Below are positions 23,386 through 30,944 of a stretch of 64,000 nt of DNA, piece after piece. The translations under genes and the position numbers were made by a program. The DNA comes from Myxococcales bacterium (lineage in GTDB: Bacteria > Myxococcota_A > Polyangia > Haliangiales > Haliangiaceae). The stretch is taken from positions 1 to 64,000 of the forward strand of contig JADKKI010000028.1 of NCBI GenBank assembly GCA_016720595.1, written 5' to 3'. How positions within the stretch are numbered: position 1 is the first letter of the stretch; each line of letters opens with the position of its first letter. A model generated the notes under the pieces. It worked only from the letters and a program-made list of their open reading frames with translations, did no database searches and was not told where the DNA came from.

Positions 23386-23391
23386 ACCATA
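23386..23391 (-). promoter_or_regulatory. Putative -10 box (TATGGT) of a leaderless promoter
   Basis: TATGGT on the minus strand ends 7 nt before the ATG at 23378 of the macro-domain gene, back to back with the promoter region of the ferritin-like gene. Confidence 0.45.
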
Positions 23392-23455
23392 CACGAACCG
23401 CCACGCGAAGGCGCAGTTCCTTCCTGGGGTTCCGGGGTATCCTCACCCTAGCGAA

Positions 23456-24355
23456 ATGTTGCTGACCCGCGAGGAGATGACCTTCGACTTCGGAGGCGCG
23501 AAGCTGGACCCCTCTGCCGACCGCGAGGTCCTCGAGTGGATGCTGAACCAGTTCCTCTATGGCGAGGTCACCGGCATCCAGGTCGGGCACTGGCTGTACG
23601 AGGCGCCGGACTTCGATGCGGCCAAGTTCCTCGCGCGGCAGTCGCTCGAGGAGATGCAGCACGTCGATAACTTCCTGCGGATCATGGCGATGCTCGGCTG
23701 CGCGCCGAAGCCCGCCCACGCCGCGGTGCGGTTCCTCGCCACCGGCATGATGGGTGGGTCGTGGGCCGAGCACGTTGCGCTGGAGATGGCGCAGGGCGAG
23801 GGCTTCGTCCTCCAGGCGTTCTATGCCGTGATCGACACGCTCGATCACAAGCCGTCCGTGGACATCCTGCGCCGCGCGGTGAAGCAGGAGGAGCGGCATG
23901 TCGAGTTCGGCGAGACCCAGACCATGAAGGCGATCGAGGGCAAGCCGTGGCTGCGCCGCCGCCTGCTCGGCCTGTCCTTGGTCTCGATGTGGGGCGTGCG
24001 CCGGATCGCGAGCTACATCGAGAAGCGGCTCCCGGCCGACCACGTGGTGATGAAGCATCTGCCGGCCTTCCTCTCGCACGCGAATCACTGCGCCGAGCTG
24101 CGCCTGCAGCGGATCGGTGTACTCGATCGCCCGCTCGCGGAGATCGGTGGCGCGAAGCGCGCCGCGCTGGTCGCCGAGGCCTACGGCGGCAAGCTGATCG
24201 GTGGGATCGGATCGCTCTTGATGACGCCGCTGCGGATGCTGCCGTTCTGGCCGAAGAAGAAGCGGCTGACGGATACCTATCTGCGCGACGGGCACATCAT
24301 GGGGTACCTGTCGCCGCCGCCGCCGGACGCCGAGGCGCAACTTCAGGAGCCGTGA
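23456..24355 (+). CDS. Ferritin-like di-iron family protein
   Basis: The 299-residue, mostly helical protein carries ferritin-like metal motifs: FLYGEVTGIQ, SLEEMQHVDN (ExxH), MAQGEGFVLQ and KQEERHVEFGE (ExxH), consistent with a four-helix di-iron site in the first ~170 residues. A more basic and hydrophobic C-terminal part includes LLMTPLRMLPFWPKKK. The reaction is unknown; relatives include ferritin-like oxidases and hydroxylases. TATCCT lies 12 nt before the ATG. Its last 59 bases overlap the opposite-strand lipoprotein gene. Confidence 0.8.
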   Translation: MLLTREEMTFDFGGAKLDPSADREVLEWMLNQFLYGEVTGIQVGHWLYEAPDFDAAKFLARQSLEEMQHVDNFLRIMAMLGCAPKPAHAAVRFLATGMMGGSWAEHVALEMAQGEGFVLQAFYAVIDTLDHKPSVDILRRAVKQEERHVEFGETQTMKAIEGKPWLRRRLLGLSLVSMWGVRRIASYIEKRLPADHVVMKHLPAFLSHANHCAELRLQRIGVLDRPLAEIGGAKRAALVAEAYGGKLIGGIGSLLMTPLRMLPFWPKKKRLTDTYLRDGHIMGYLSPPPPDAEAQLQEP

Positions 24356-25505
24356 GCGGCGCGCGCCCATCGGGCGTATGGCCGTCATCGCAGGTGACCT
24401 TGAGGGGCTCGCCGCTCTCGAGCGCGGTCGAGGTCAGCGCGGTCCCGAACACGCGGGTCGCGAGATCCTGATCGCCGATCGGCTGGCTGACGTGGGCCTG
24501 CACCAGCACCCACTTGCAGTCCTTGGCGTCCACGCCGCATGACTTGCCCTCGAGCCGCTGCGTGGGCTCGGGCTTGCGATCGGGGACGACCGTGACGAAC
24601 CGACGCTTCTCGAACACGAGCGTGGCGCGGAGGCGAGCCTTGCCGGCGGCCACCCCCGGGCGCGCGGGGAGATCCGCGATCACGTTGCCGATCCAGTAGG
24701 CGACCGTCGACGTGCCCGGGCTCCGCCCGACCGTGCCGATCCGCCGATCCTCGGCGGTCATCCGCCCCGGCGCGAGCTGCGCGTGGAGCACGTCCACGCC
24801 GTGCCACTCGGCCGTGACATCCGGGCCGAGCAGCATCGCCTCGGGACCGGTAGCGACCACGCTCGGATCGCGCGCGAGCTGGTTGAACAGCACCGGAGAC
24901 GCCACGCGAGACAGCGCATCGCGGAGATCACCGGAGACCACCGCCGCCGGGATCGTGGTGCCATAGAGCTGCCCGTCGTGATGCGGCGCCGGGGCGTGCC
25001 CGAACGAGGTGTGCTCGAACACCGGCACCCAGCGATCTCCATCGCGCGCATACAGCATCGTGATCCGCAGCGGGATCACGGTGGTGCGCCCACAGAACGA
25101 GATCCGCCACGACAGCTCGTCGGCGACCCACGCGGCCGAGAGATCCTGTGCGAGGTGGGTCTCGAGGCGCTTCGACCGGACCTCGGTGACCGTGTCGCGA
25201 TCCACCCGGAGCGGCCACCGGCTCGGCGCGCGCTCGAGCTCGCCCGCGATCAGCACGTCGCCCGGGCCCACACCGATCCGCGCACCGCCGATCGCGGGCG
25301 GGATCATGCCGGTCTCGATCTCCGGAGGCTCGTCGCGCTCGTATGCCGTGAGCACGTCGTCCTGCAGCTCCGCGATCATCGCCGCGATCACGCTGGTATC
25401 ACTGCCTGCCACGGTGTCCGCGAGCGGCGCGACGATCTGCGGGCGGCGCGATGTACACGCTGCGAGGGCGAGCACCGCCGTGAGTGCCGAAACCACGCGC
25501 CTCAT
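24297..25505 (-). CDS. Hypothetical lipoprotein (SnoaL/NTF2-like segment possible)
   Basis: The 402-residue protein begins MRRVVSALTAVLALAACTSR, a lipoprotein signal. The ATG overlaps the stop of the MocA-like gene (ATGA). The mature chain alternates beta-rich segments, e.g. WRISFCGRTTVIPLRITMLY and AEWHGVDVLHAQLAPGRMTA, which could be NTF2-like folds, but this is not firm. It ends in a Pro/Ala-rich tail overlapping the end of the ferritin-like gene. It is translationally coupled to XdhC and MocA genes, so may act with the same envelope or oxidoreductase system. Confidence 0.65.
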   Translation of the reverse strand: MRRVVSALTAVLALAACTSRRPQIVAPLADTVAGSDTSVIAAMIAELQDDVLTAYERDEPPEIETGMIPPAIGGARIGVGPGDVLIAGELERAPSRWPLRVDRDTVTEVRSKRLETHLAQDLSAAWVADELSWRISFCGRTTVIPLRITMLYARDGDRWVPVFEHTSFGHAPAPHHDGQLYGTTIPAAVVSGDLRDALSRVASPVLFNQLARDPSVVATGPEAMLLGPDVTAEWHGVDVLHAQLAPGRMTAEDRRIGTVGRSPGTSTVAYWIGNVIADLPARPGVAAGKARLRATLVFEKRRFVTVVPDRKPEPTQRLEGKSCGVDAKDCKWVLVQAHVSQPIGDQDLATRVFGTALTSTALESGEPLKVTCDDGHTPDGRAPLTAPEVAPRRPAAAATGTP

Positions 25506-26110
25506 CGGAGCTCCCCCGAAGCTGCGAGGTCGGCGAGATCGGCGACCGTATCGACATCCCGGACCACCGCGCGATCGGGGACCGCGATCCGCACCACGTC
25601 TGCCGTGGCCAGCACCGCACGTGCGCCACCCTCGAGCGCGTCGCACGCCGCGAGGCGCGACCACACGGCACGCGCGACCAGCGGTGGGTGCCCGCCGCGC
25701 TCGCCGAACCGCGGCTGCGCGACCTCGTGACTGCCGAGCCCTGCGATCAGCGTCTCGAGCGTACGCACCTCGACCGCCGGATGATCCACCGGCCACAGCC
25801 ACGCCGCATCGAGATCGTACGCGCCGATCGCGGCGAACCCGAGCGCGATCGAGCTCGCCATCCCGCGCTCGGGGTGCGGGTTGATCACGAGGTCGAGATC
25901 GCGGTCGAGATCAAGCGCACGGGCGGCGGCGCTGACCTGCTCGGCGTGCGGGCTGCCCACCACCACGACCAACCGCGAGGTGCCGGCGCTGCGTGCGATC
26001 CGTGCGATCCGTGCGAGGTAGCTCTCCGCGCCGATGCGCAGCAGCGCCTTGGCGACGCCGCCGAGCCGCGAGCCCGCACCGGCCGCCAGGATCACCGCGC
26101 CGAGCCTCAC
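25502..26110 (-). CDS. MobA/MocA-like nucleotidyltransferase
   Basis: The 202-residue protein has the NTP_transf_3 opening AVILAAGAGSRLGGVAKALL and a WPVDHPAV metal-binding Asp. MobA/MocA enzymes join GMP or CMP to molybdopterin. Pairing with an XdhC gene (ATGA overlap) supports a molybdenum-cofactor role. No molybdoenzyme is in the window, so the client must be elsewhere. Confidence 0.85.
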   Translation of the reverse strand: MRLGAVILAAGAGSRLGGVAKALLRIGAESYLARIARIARSAGTSRLVVVVGSPHAEQVSAAARALDLDRDLDLVINPHPERGMASSIALGFAAIGAYDLDAAWLWPVDHPAVEVRTLETLIAGLGSHEVAQPRFGERGGHPPLVARAVWSRLAACDALEGGARAVLATADVVRIAVPDRAVVRDVDTVADLADLAASGELR

Positions 26111-27105
26111 GCCGGCTCCGGGCGCCGCGGGGTCCAGTCACCGACCCTGCCCGCGCTGCGGCGGCGCGCCACCAGCTCCGCCGCGATCGCGATCGCGATC
26201 TCCTCGGGAGTCTCCGCGCCGAGATCGAGGCCGATCGGTGCACGCAGGCGCGCCCATCGCGCCGCGCCGAGCTCGCCGTCGAGCAGGCCTCGCGCCTCGA
26301 GCCGCTTGCGGAACCGCCCGACCTTGCCGCGGCTGCCGATCATGCCGAGGTAGCCGAGCTCGTCGTGAGCGATCAAGGCCTCGAGCAGGCGCTGATCGAT
26401 CGCGTGATCGCGGGTCACGATCAGCACGTGATCCTCGGGGCCAAACCCCTGCACGAGCCGCTCGACCTCCGCGGCATCGAAGGTCTCGTGGACCTCCGTC
26501 GCCCACGCCGGCCGCTCGCCGGTGGCGCCGGTCTCGCCATCGTCACAGGCGATCACGGTGAAGCCGAGGTTCGCCAGGAGCGGCCCCAGGTTCCGCGCCA
26601 CATGCCCGAGGCCGAACACGATCGCGCGCTCGGTGGCGCCCACGCGCTCGAGCATCACGCCATCGCGCAGCTCGGGCTGATGCGGCTGCGGATCCCCGGG
26701 GCGCGGCGGCCGCACCGAGAGCGGCTCGCCTTCGATCGGCGTCAGCAGCACCTGCGGCGCGAGGGAGCTGGTCACCGCGACGAGCGTGGCGCGCGACGGC
26801 CCGGCGGGCGTCAGCACCACCTCCATCGAGCCTCCGCAGCACATCGCCAGATCACGGACCAGATGCTGGCGAACCACACGTGGCGCAGCGCCGCCGGCGA
26901 CCTCGCGCGCGGCGAGCACCACGAGCTGCTCGATCCGACCTCCTCCGACCGTCCCCCACTGCTCGCCATCACTCGCGACCGCCATCCGCGCGCCGAGGTG
27001 GCGTGGCGTGGAGCCGTGCGCACCGATCACGCTCGCGATCGCCACGCCGCGCCCCGCATCGAGCGCCCGCAGCGCCTGGGCGAAGACGTGGGTTCGCGGC
27101 GACAT
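26107..27105 (-). CDS. xdhC: XdhC/CoxI-family molybdenum-cofactor insertion protein
   Basis: XdhC proteins bind and sulfurate Moco and deliver it to xanthine dehydrogenase-type enzymes. The 332-residue protein has GVAIASVIGAHGSTPRHLGA, GTVGGGRIEQ, MCCGGSMEV and a C-terminal Rossmann-like part with VFGLGHVARNLGP and LGYLGMIGSRGKV. The ATG at 27105 is preferred over the upstream one (27126) because TAGGTT lies 7 nt before it. It overlaps the MocA gene by 4 nt. It is divergent from the zinc-ribbon gene with back-to-back -10 boxes. Confidence 0.88.
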   Translation of the reverse strand: MSPRTHVFAQALRALDAGRGVAIASVIGAHGSTPRHLGARMAVASDGEQWGTVGGGRIEQLVVLAAREVAGGAAPRVVRQHLVRDLAMCCGGSMEVVLTPAGPSRATLVAVTSSLAPQVLLTPIEGEPLSVRPPRPGDPQPHQPELRDGVMLERVGATERAIVFGLGHVARNLGPLLANLGFTVIACDDGETGATGERPAWATEVHETFDAAEVERLVQGFGPEDHVLIVTRDHAIDQRLLEALIAHDELGYLGMIGSRGKVGRFRKRLEARGLLDGELGAARWARLRAPIGLDLGAETPEEIAIAIAAELVARRRSAGRVGDWTPRRPEPA

Positions 27106-27112
27106 CGGCGGA

Positions 27113-27118
27113 AACCTA
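27113..27118 (-). promoter_or_regulatory. Putative -10 box (TAGGTT) of the xdhC leaderless promoter
   Basis: TAGGTT on the minus strand ends 7 nt before the xdhC ATG. It lies only 12 bp from the opposing -10 box at 27131, so the two divergent promoters cannot easily be occupied at once. Confidence 0.5.
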
Positions 27119-27130
27119 CCATGCACGCGC

Positions 27131-27136
27131 TATGAT
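27131..27136 (+). promoter_or_regulatory. Putative -10 box (TATGAT) of a leaderless promoter
   Basis: TATGAT ends 6 nt before the ATG of the zinc-ribbon gene, facing away from the xdhC box. Confidence 0.5.
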
Positions 27137-27142
27137 GGGCCG

Positions 27143-27613
27143 ATGGCGAAGAAGCGCTCGCTCCTGTGTGTCGCGTGCGGCAAGCCCCTGAACGCCGCCG
27201 GCAAGACCTGGCGCTGCGCGTGCGGCGGAGCGTGGGTGACCGAAGCGTGGCTCGTGGACATGGCGGAGCAGCAGAAGGGAGCGTTCGCGAAGCTGCCGTG
27301 GGAGGACCGCACGGGCACCCCGCGCGCATGCCCCGAGTGCGCGACGCCGATGCAGACGGTCGCGCTCGCCGGCATCGAGCTCGATCGGTGCGGTGTGCAC
27401 GGCATCTGGTTCGATGCCCAGGAGCTCCCGGCGGCGCTCGCCAAGGCCAAGTCGTTCCCGGTGACCAAGCCCGACGAGCCGCGCCCGATCCCGGTGTTCG
27501 CGCCGCACGTGCACCAGCCAACGGAGAACAAGCACTACCTGCGGCCGGACTATTCGTCGGGCGACAGCGACCAGCCCTTGCTGGGTGTCCTCGCCAAGAT
27601 CTTCGAGATCTGA
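27143..27613 (+). CDS. Zinc-ribbon (zf-TFIIB-like) protein
   Basis: The 156-residue protein has two Cys-rich modules. One is CVACGKPLNAAGKTWRCACG near the N-terminus. The other is PECATPMQTVALAGIELDRC followed by GVHGIWFDAQEL, the bacterial zf-TFIIB pattern (CP.C...L.G..LD.C....G.W.D). The C-terminal third is Pro/His-rich and ends GVLAKIFEI. The function of these proteins is unknown; zinc binding is likely. Confidence 0.75.
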   Translation: MAKKRSLLCVACGKPLNAAGKTWRCACGGAWVTEAWLVDMAEQQKGAFAKLPWEDRTGTPRACPECATPMQTVALAGIELDRCGVHGIWFDAQELPAALAKAKSFPVTKPDEPRPIPVFAPHVHQPTENKHYLRPDYSSGDSDQPLLGVLAKIFEI

Positions 27614-27646
27614 GAGCCAGCGTCGTCGACCGCGGCGGACATCCCC

Positions 27647-27671
27647 GCGCCGACGCGCCCTCGCTCGGCGC
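27647..27671. other. Weak hairpin in a convergent gap
   Basis: GCGCCGA pairs with TCGGCGC over an 11-nt loop between the convergent zinc-ribbon and HAD genes. There is no U-tract in either direction, so a terminator role is uncertain. Confidence 0.3.
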
Positions 27672-27680
27672 GACCGGCGC

Positions 27681-28460
27681 TCAGCGCGCGCGCAGCGTCA
27701 TGATGTGCCCGATCAGCTCGCGCAACCCAGCGCCCTCGGGCCGCTCGGTGAGATACGCCGGCTTGAACGCGAGCTCGTCCCACCACGCCCGGATGTTCGA
27801 GACGCCGACCGAGGTCGGGAAGCCGCCAAACATCGGCGCGTCGTTGAGCGCATCGCCCACGAACACGTACTGCGAGAGATCGTTGGCATCGCCGCCGAGC
27901 ACCTGCCGCACGACGGTCATGCAGGCGCTCAGCTTGTCGAAGTGCGGCGGGCCGAAGTTGATGTGAACGCTCGAGCGCACGGCGAGAAAGCCCGCCTTCG
28001 AGAGCACGCGGACGCAGTGGTCCGCATCCTCCTTGGACAGCGAGCACTCCTCGTTCCAGTCGATCGCGAGATCGACCTCGCGATACTTCGAATCGGACGA
28101 CAGCCGTGCGCCCGGGACCTTGCTCATGACTTCTACGGCGGCGTCGTTCATCCGGCGTCGCCACTCGGGGAGACTGGCCGGCGGGACGCCGTAGATCTTG
28201 GTGAGCTTGCGCCCCTCGCGCACGAACGTGACGCCGCCGTTCTCGGTGACGACGGCGAGCACCGGCGTCATCTTCATGAACGCGTAACCAAACCCCGCGG
28301 GTCGACCGGTGACCATCACCACCGGCACCCCTGCCTCGCCCAGCCGCTCGAGCGCCTCGTAGGTCGAGGCCTCGATCCGGTCGCCCGTCGTCATCGTTCC
28401 ATCAACATCCGAGAACAACGCGCGTACCGGGCCGCGCAGATCCGAGAGGGGCCGAGTCAT
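27681..28460 (-). CDS. HAD-superfamily phosphatase (Cof/MPGP-like)
   Basis: The 259-residue protein has the HAD motifs LFSDVDGTMTTGD (nucleophile Asp), MVTGRP, a Lys in the cap region (FGPPHFDKLSA) and VFVGDALNDAPMF. The C2-cap arrangement and length resemble Cof-type or mannosyl-3-phosphoglycerate/sucrose-phosphate phosphatases; the sugar-phosphate substrate is not clear. The ATG is preferred over a GTG six codons upstream. TATCAA, a near match to the -10 box, lies 8 nt before the ATG. Confidence 0.85.
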   Translation of the reverse strand: MTRPLSDLRGPVRALFSDVDGTMTTGDRIEASTYEALERLGEAGVPVVMVTGRPAGFGYAFMKMTPVLAVVTENGGVTFVREGRKLTKIYGVPPASLPEWRRRMNDAAVEVMSKVPGARLSSDSKYREVDLAIDWNEECSLSKEDADHCVRVLSKAGFLAVRSSVHINFGPPHFDKLSACMTVVRQVLGGDANDLSQYVFVGDALNDAPMFGGFPTSVGVSNIRAWWDELAFKPAYLTERPEGAGLRELIGHIMTLRAR

Positions 28461-28511
28461 GGGGGCGCTTGATAGCACGCGCCCTCACGGGAACAGCCCC
28501 GCGCACCGTGA

Positions 28512-28751
28512 TTACGCGATGAGGCGCAGACCGAGATCCTCGGTGGTCTGAGCCGGCACCGGGCGGTGCATCGAGCGCTCGCGCTGACGCGCCAGCCAGT
28601 CCTCGAGATCGAGGTGATTGAGTCGGACGATCCCGCCGACCTTGAAGACCGGAAGCGGATCACCCGCACGACGCGCCATATACCGGCACCAGCGCTCCGA
28701 GCGTCCAAGTGCAGTGGCGATGCCCTTCCAGGTCTCGACGAAATTCGACAT
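28512..28751 (-). CDS. Small helix-turn-helix protein (AlpA/excisionase-like)
   Basis: The 79-residue protein, MSNFVETWKGIATALGRSER..., has a winged-helix MerR/excisionase-type domain: WKGIATALGRSERWCRYMAR, then PVFKVGGIVRLNHLDLEDWL. Such proteins bind DNA. The start is fixed by a perfect GGAGG (28759-28763) seven nt upstream. The following 110 bases upstream are less GC-rich than the surroundings. No phage or integrase gene is adjacent, so it may be a chromosomal regulator. Confidence 0.8.
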   Translation of the reverse strand: MSNFVETWKGIATALGRSERWCRYMARRAGDPLPVFKVGGIVRLNHLDLEDWLARQRERSMHRPVPAQTTEDLGLRLIA

Positions 28752-29001
28752 GTGCATTCCTCCGTGCCCCGACCTTTGTGCAGTGCGTGTGCCGAGGTCC
28801 GACCAGTCGCGCAACCCATCGAATTCCAAGCAACTACAGGTGGATCCCGGCCTAGGCAATTGACGGAGGTTAACCACCCGCCACGGATATCCGACGCAAA
28901 ACCTGACACAGTTGTCGCAACCTTGCCGCACCGCGGCTCGGATGGGCACGCAGGGGCTGAGGTCGCGCCCCGCTCCACTGGCAGAACCTCCCAGCGGCCA
29001 G

Positions 29002-29007
29002 TATCCT
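29002..29007 (+). promoter_or_regulatory. Putative -10 box (TATCCT) before the S55 protease gene
   Basis: TATCCT ends 8 nt before the ATG. A GGAG also falls in the gap, so here either a leaderless start or a very short leader with a ribosome site is possible. Confidence 0.4.
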
Positions 29008-29015
29008 GTGGAGAC

Positions 29016-30902
29016 ATGCGTGGATTGTTGCGGCTTTGCGCCGCTGGGGTGTGCGCGACGATCGGTGTCCTTTGGTGCGCCGCCCCCGCGCACGCTGCAC
29101 CCGCCGAGACCTATCCCCTCGCCAAGGTCCAGCGAGGTCAGACCGGCTACGGCATGACCACGTTCGCGGGCACCACGCCGGAGCGCTTCAGCTTCGAGAT
29201 CGTGAGCGTGGTGAAGAACTTCCTGCCCAAGCAGGACATCATCCTCGTCAAGTCGAACGATCCGAAGCTCGCCGTGTCGGGGTTCTGGCAGGGCATGTCG
29301 GGGAGCCCGCTCTACCTCGATGACAAGCTGCTGTGCGCGTTCTCGTACGGCTTCCGCTTCAACAAGATCGCGCTCGGTGGCTGCACGCCGATCGAATACA
29401 TGAAGAAGGACGGCGACGCGTATCGCCGCAATGCGCCGGTCCAGGCCGCTGGCAAGACCGGCCCGCGGATGGTGATCGCGGCCTCGTCCTCGTCGATGGC
29501 GGACTGGCGACGGCTGACGCCGAACGTCGACGTCACCGAAGCGATGAACGCGCTGGGCCCTGCACATCGCAGCTGGCTGCTGTCGGCGCCGCTGCCTCCT
29601 GCCCTGCCGAAGACCGCGCCGGTCGATGGTGACCAGGTCATGCAGGCCTCGGTGCCGCTCTCGATCTCCGGGTTCTCGGCGCCAGCGTTCAGCCAGCTCG
29701 AGAAGATGTTCGGTGATTCGAGCCTGGTCCCCGTTCGTGCGGGTGCCGGCGGCGGAACCGGCAAGGCCGAGACTGGCCCCACCAAGTTCGTGATGGGCGG
29801 CTCGATCGCCGTCGAGCTGATCCGCGGAGACATGTCCGCGGCGGCCGTCGGCACCGTGTCCTATGTCGACGGAGACAAGGTCCTCGCGTTCGGCCACCCG
29901 ATGTTCCAGACCGGCGAGACCTATGCGCCGGTCTCCACGGTGTACGTCCACACGGTGATCCCGTCGGCGATGTCCGCGTTCGTGATGGGCAGCCCGGTCA
30001 ACGAGATCGGCACGCTCGTGCAGGACCGCCAGTCCGCGATCATGGCCGACACCAGCCTGCGCACCCCGACCATCCCCGTCGACATCTCGATCACGAGCTT
30101 GTCGGGCAAGCACACCGAGAGCGGCACGTTCCACGTCGAGCTGCTCGCCAACAAGTTCCTCACCCCTTCGCTGGTCGGCGCGGCGCTGATGAACGCGATC
30201 AACTACTACCTGCCGGATCGCGATGATGTCACCGCACGCGTCGAATCCACCGTGCGCGTGAAGGGCACCGAGCCGATCGTGTTCGTCGATTACCTGCACG
30301 CCAACGATGGGGCCGGCTCCGTGATGGGGGCGGTGCGCGGCTTGCGAGTGATGGTGCCGCTGATGCTGAACCCGTTCGCGCCCGTTCAGGTCGAGCGCAT
30401 CGATCTCAAGGTCGACCTCAAGTTCGAGGCGAACTTCGGCGAGATCAAGGAGATCAAGATCCCCACCGGTGATCTGATCGCCGGCGAGCGCAACCAGATC
30501 AAGGTCCTGATGAGCACCTGGGATGGCAAGGACGTCATCGAGGACGTCCCCGTCGACGTGCCCGCGAACCTCGCAGGCGGCATCGTCACGCTCGAGGTCA
30601 CCTCGGGCGATTCCGCGAAGCTCGACGCGGCGCCCCCCGTGGACCTGCCCTCGCTGCTCGCCGCGTTCCGCAAGCTCCTGCCCGGCAACGTGTGGGCGGT
30701 GACGCTGTATCCGGCCGACGAGGGCGTGGCCCTCGAAGGCAAGCTCGTGCGCGACCTCCCGGCGAGCGCGCTCGACAAGCTCCACCCGCAGACCCACACC
30801 CAGCGCGCGCAGGTCTACAAGCCGGTGGCGCGCACCGTGGCGCCCGCCAAGCGTGTCATCGAGGGCAGCACGTCTGTCCTCGTCCGCGTCCGCGCGCGCT
30901 AG
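29016..30902 (+). CDS. SpoIVB-type (S55) serine peptidase-like exported protein
   Basis: The 628-residue protein has a signal peptide (CAATIG...APAHA). The mature N-terminus, QRGQTGYGMTTFAGTTPERF, then GFWQGMSGSPLYLDDKLL, is the S55 pattern with the likely nucleophile Ser in GMSGSPLY; a later VSYVDGDKVLAFGHPMF is also shared with SpoIVB. A beta-rich C-terminal half follows. Outside spore formers this family is abundant in myxobacteria with no defined role; a processing function for envelope signalling is inference. The next gene, a secreted propeller, follows by 42 nt and may be coexpressed. Confidence 0.85.
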   Translation: MRGLLRLCAAGVCATIGVLWCAAPAHAAPAETYPLAKVQRGQTGYGMTTFAGTTPERFSFEIVSVVKNFLPKQDIILVKSNDPKLAVSGFWQGMSGSPLYLDDKLLCAFSYGFRFNKIALGGCTPIEYMKKDGDAYRRNAPVQAAGKTGPRMVIAASSSSMADWRRLTPNVDVTEAMNALGPAHRSWLLSAPLPPALPKTAPVDGDQVMQASVPLSISGFSAPAFSQLEKMFGDSSLVPVRAGAGGGTGKAETGPTKFVMGGSIAVELIRGDMSAAAVGTVSYVDGDKVLAFGHPMFQTGETYAPVSTVYVHTVIPSAMSAFVMGSPVNEIGTLVQDRQSAIMADTSLRTPTIPVDISITSLSGKHTESGTFHVELLANKFLTPSLVGAALMNAINYYLPDRDDVTARVESTVRVKGTEPIVFVDYLHANDGAGSVMGAVRGLRVMVPLMLNPFAPVQVERIDLKVDLKFEANFGEIKEIKIPTGDLIAGERNQIKVLMSTWDGKDVIEDVPVDVPANLAGGIVTLEVTSGDSAKLDAAPPVDLPSLLAAFRKLLPGNVWAVTLYPADEGVALEGKLVRDLPASALDKLHPQTHTQRAQVYKPVARTVAPAKRVIEGSTSVLVRVRAR

Positions 30903-30944
30903 TCATCATCTCCGTGTTCGACACCTCGTTTCCTTGGGGGACTC

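Noticed and set aside
28512..28751. Excisionase-like gene as evidence of a prophage or integrative element
   Set aside because: No integrase, attachment-site repeats or phage genes nearby.
28752..29015. Possible small RNA or tRNA gene in the 264-bp divergent gap
   Set aside because: No cloverleaf or strong hairpin with a U-tract was found; it reads as two divergent upstream regions.
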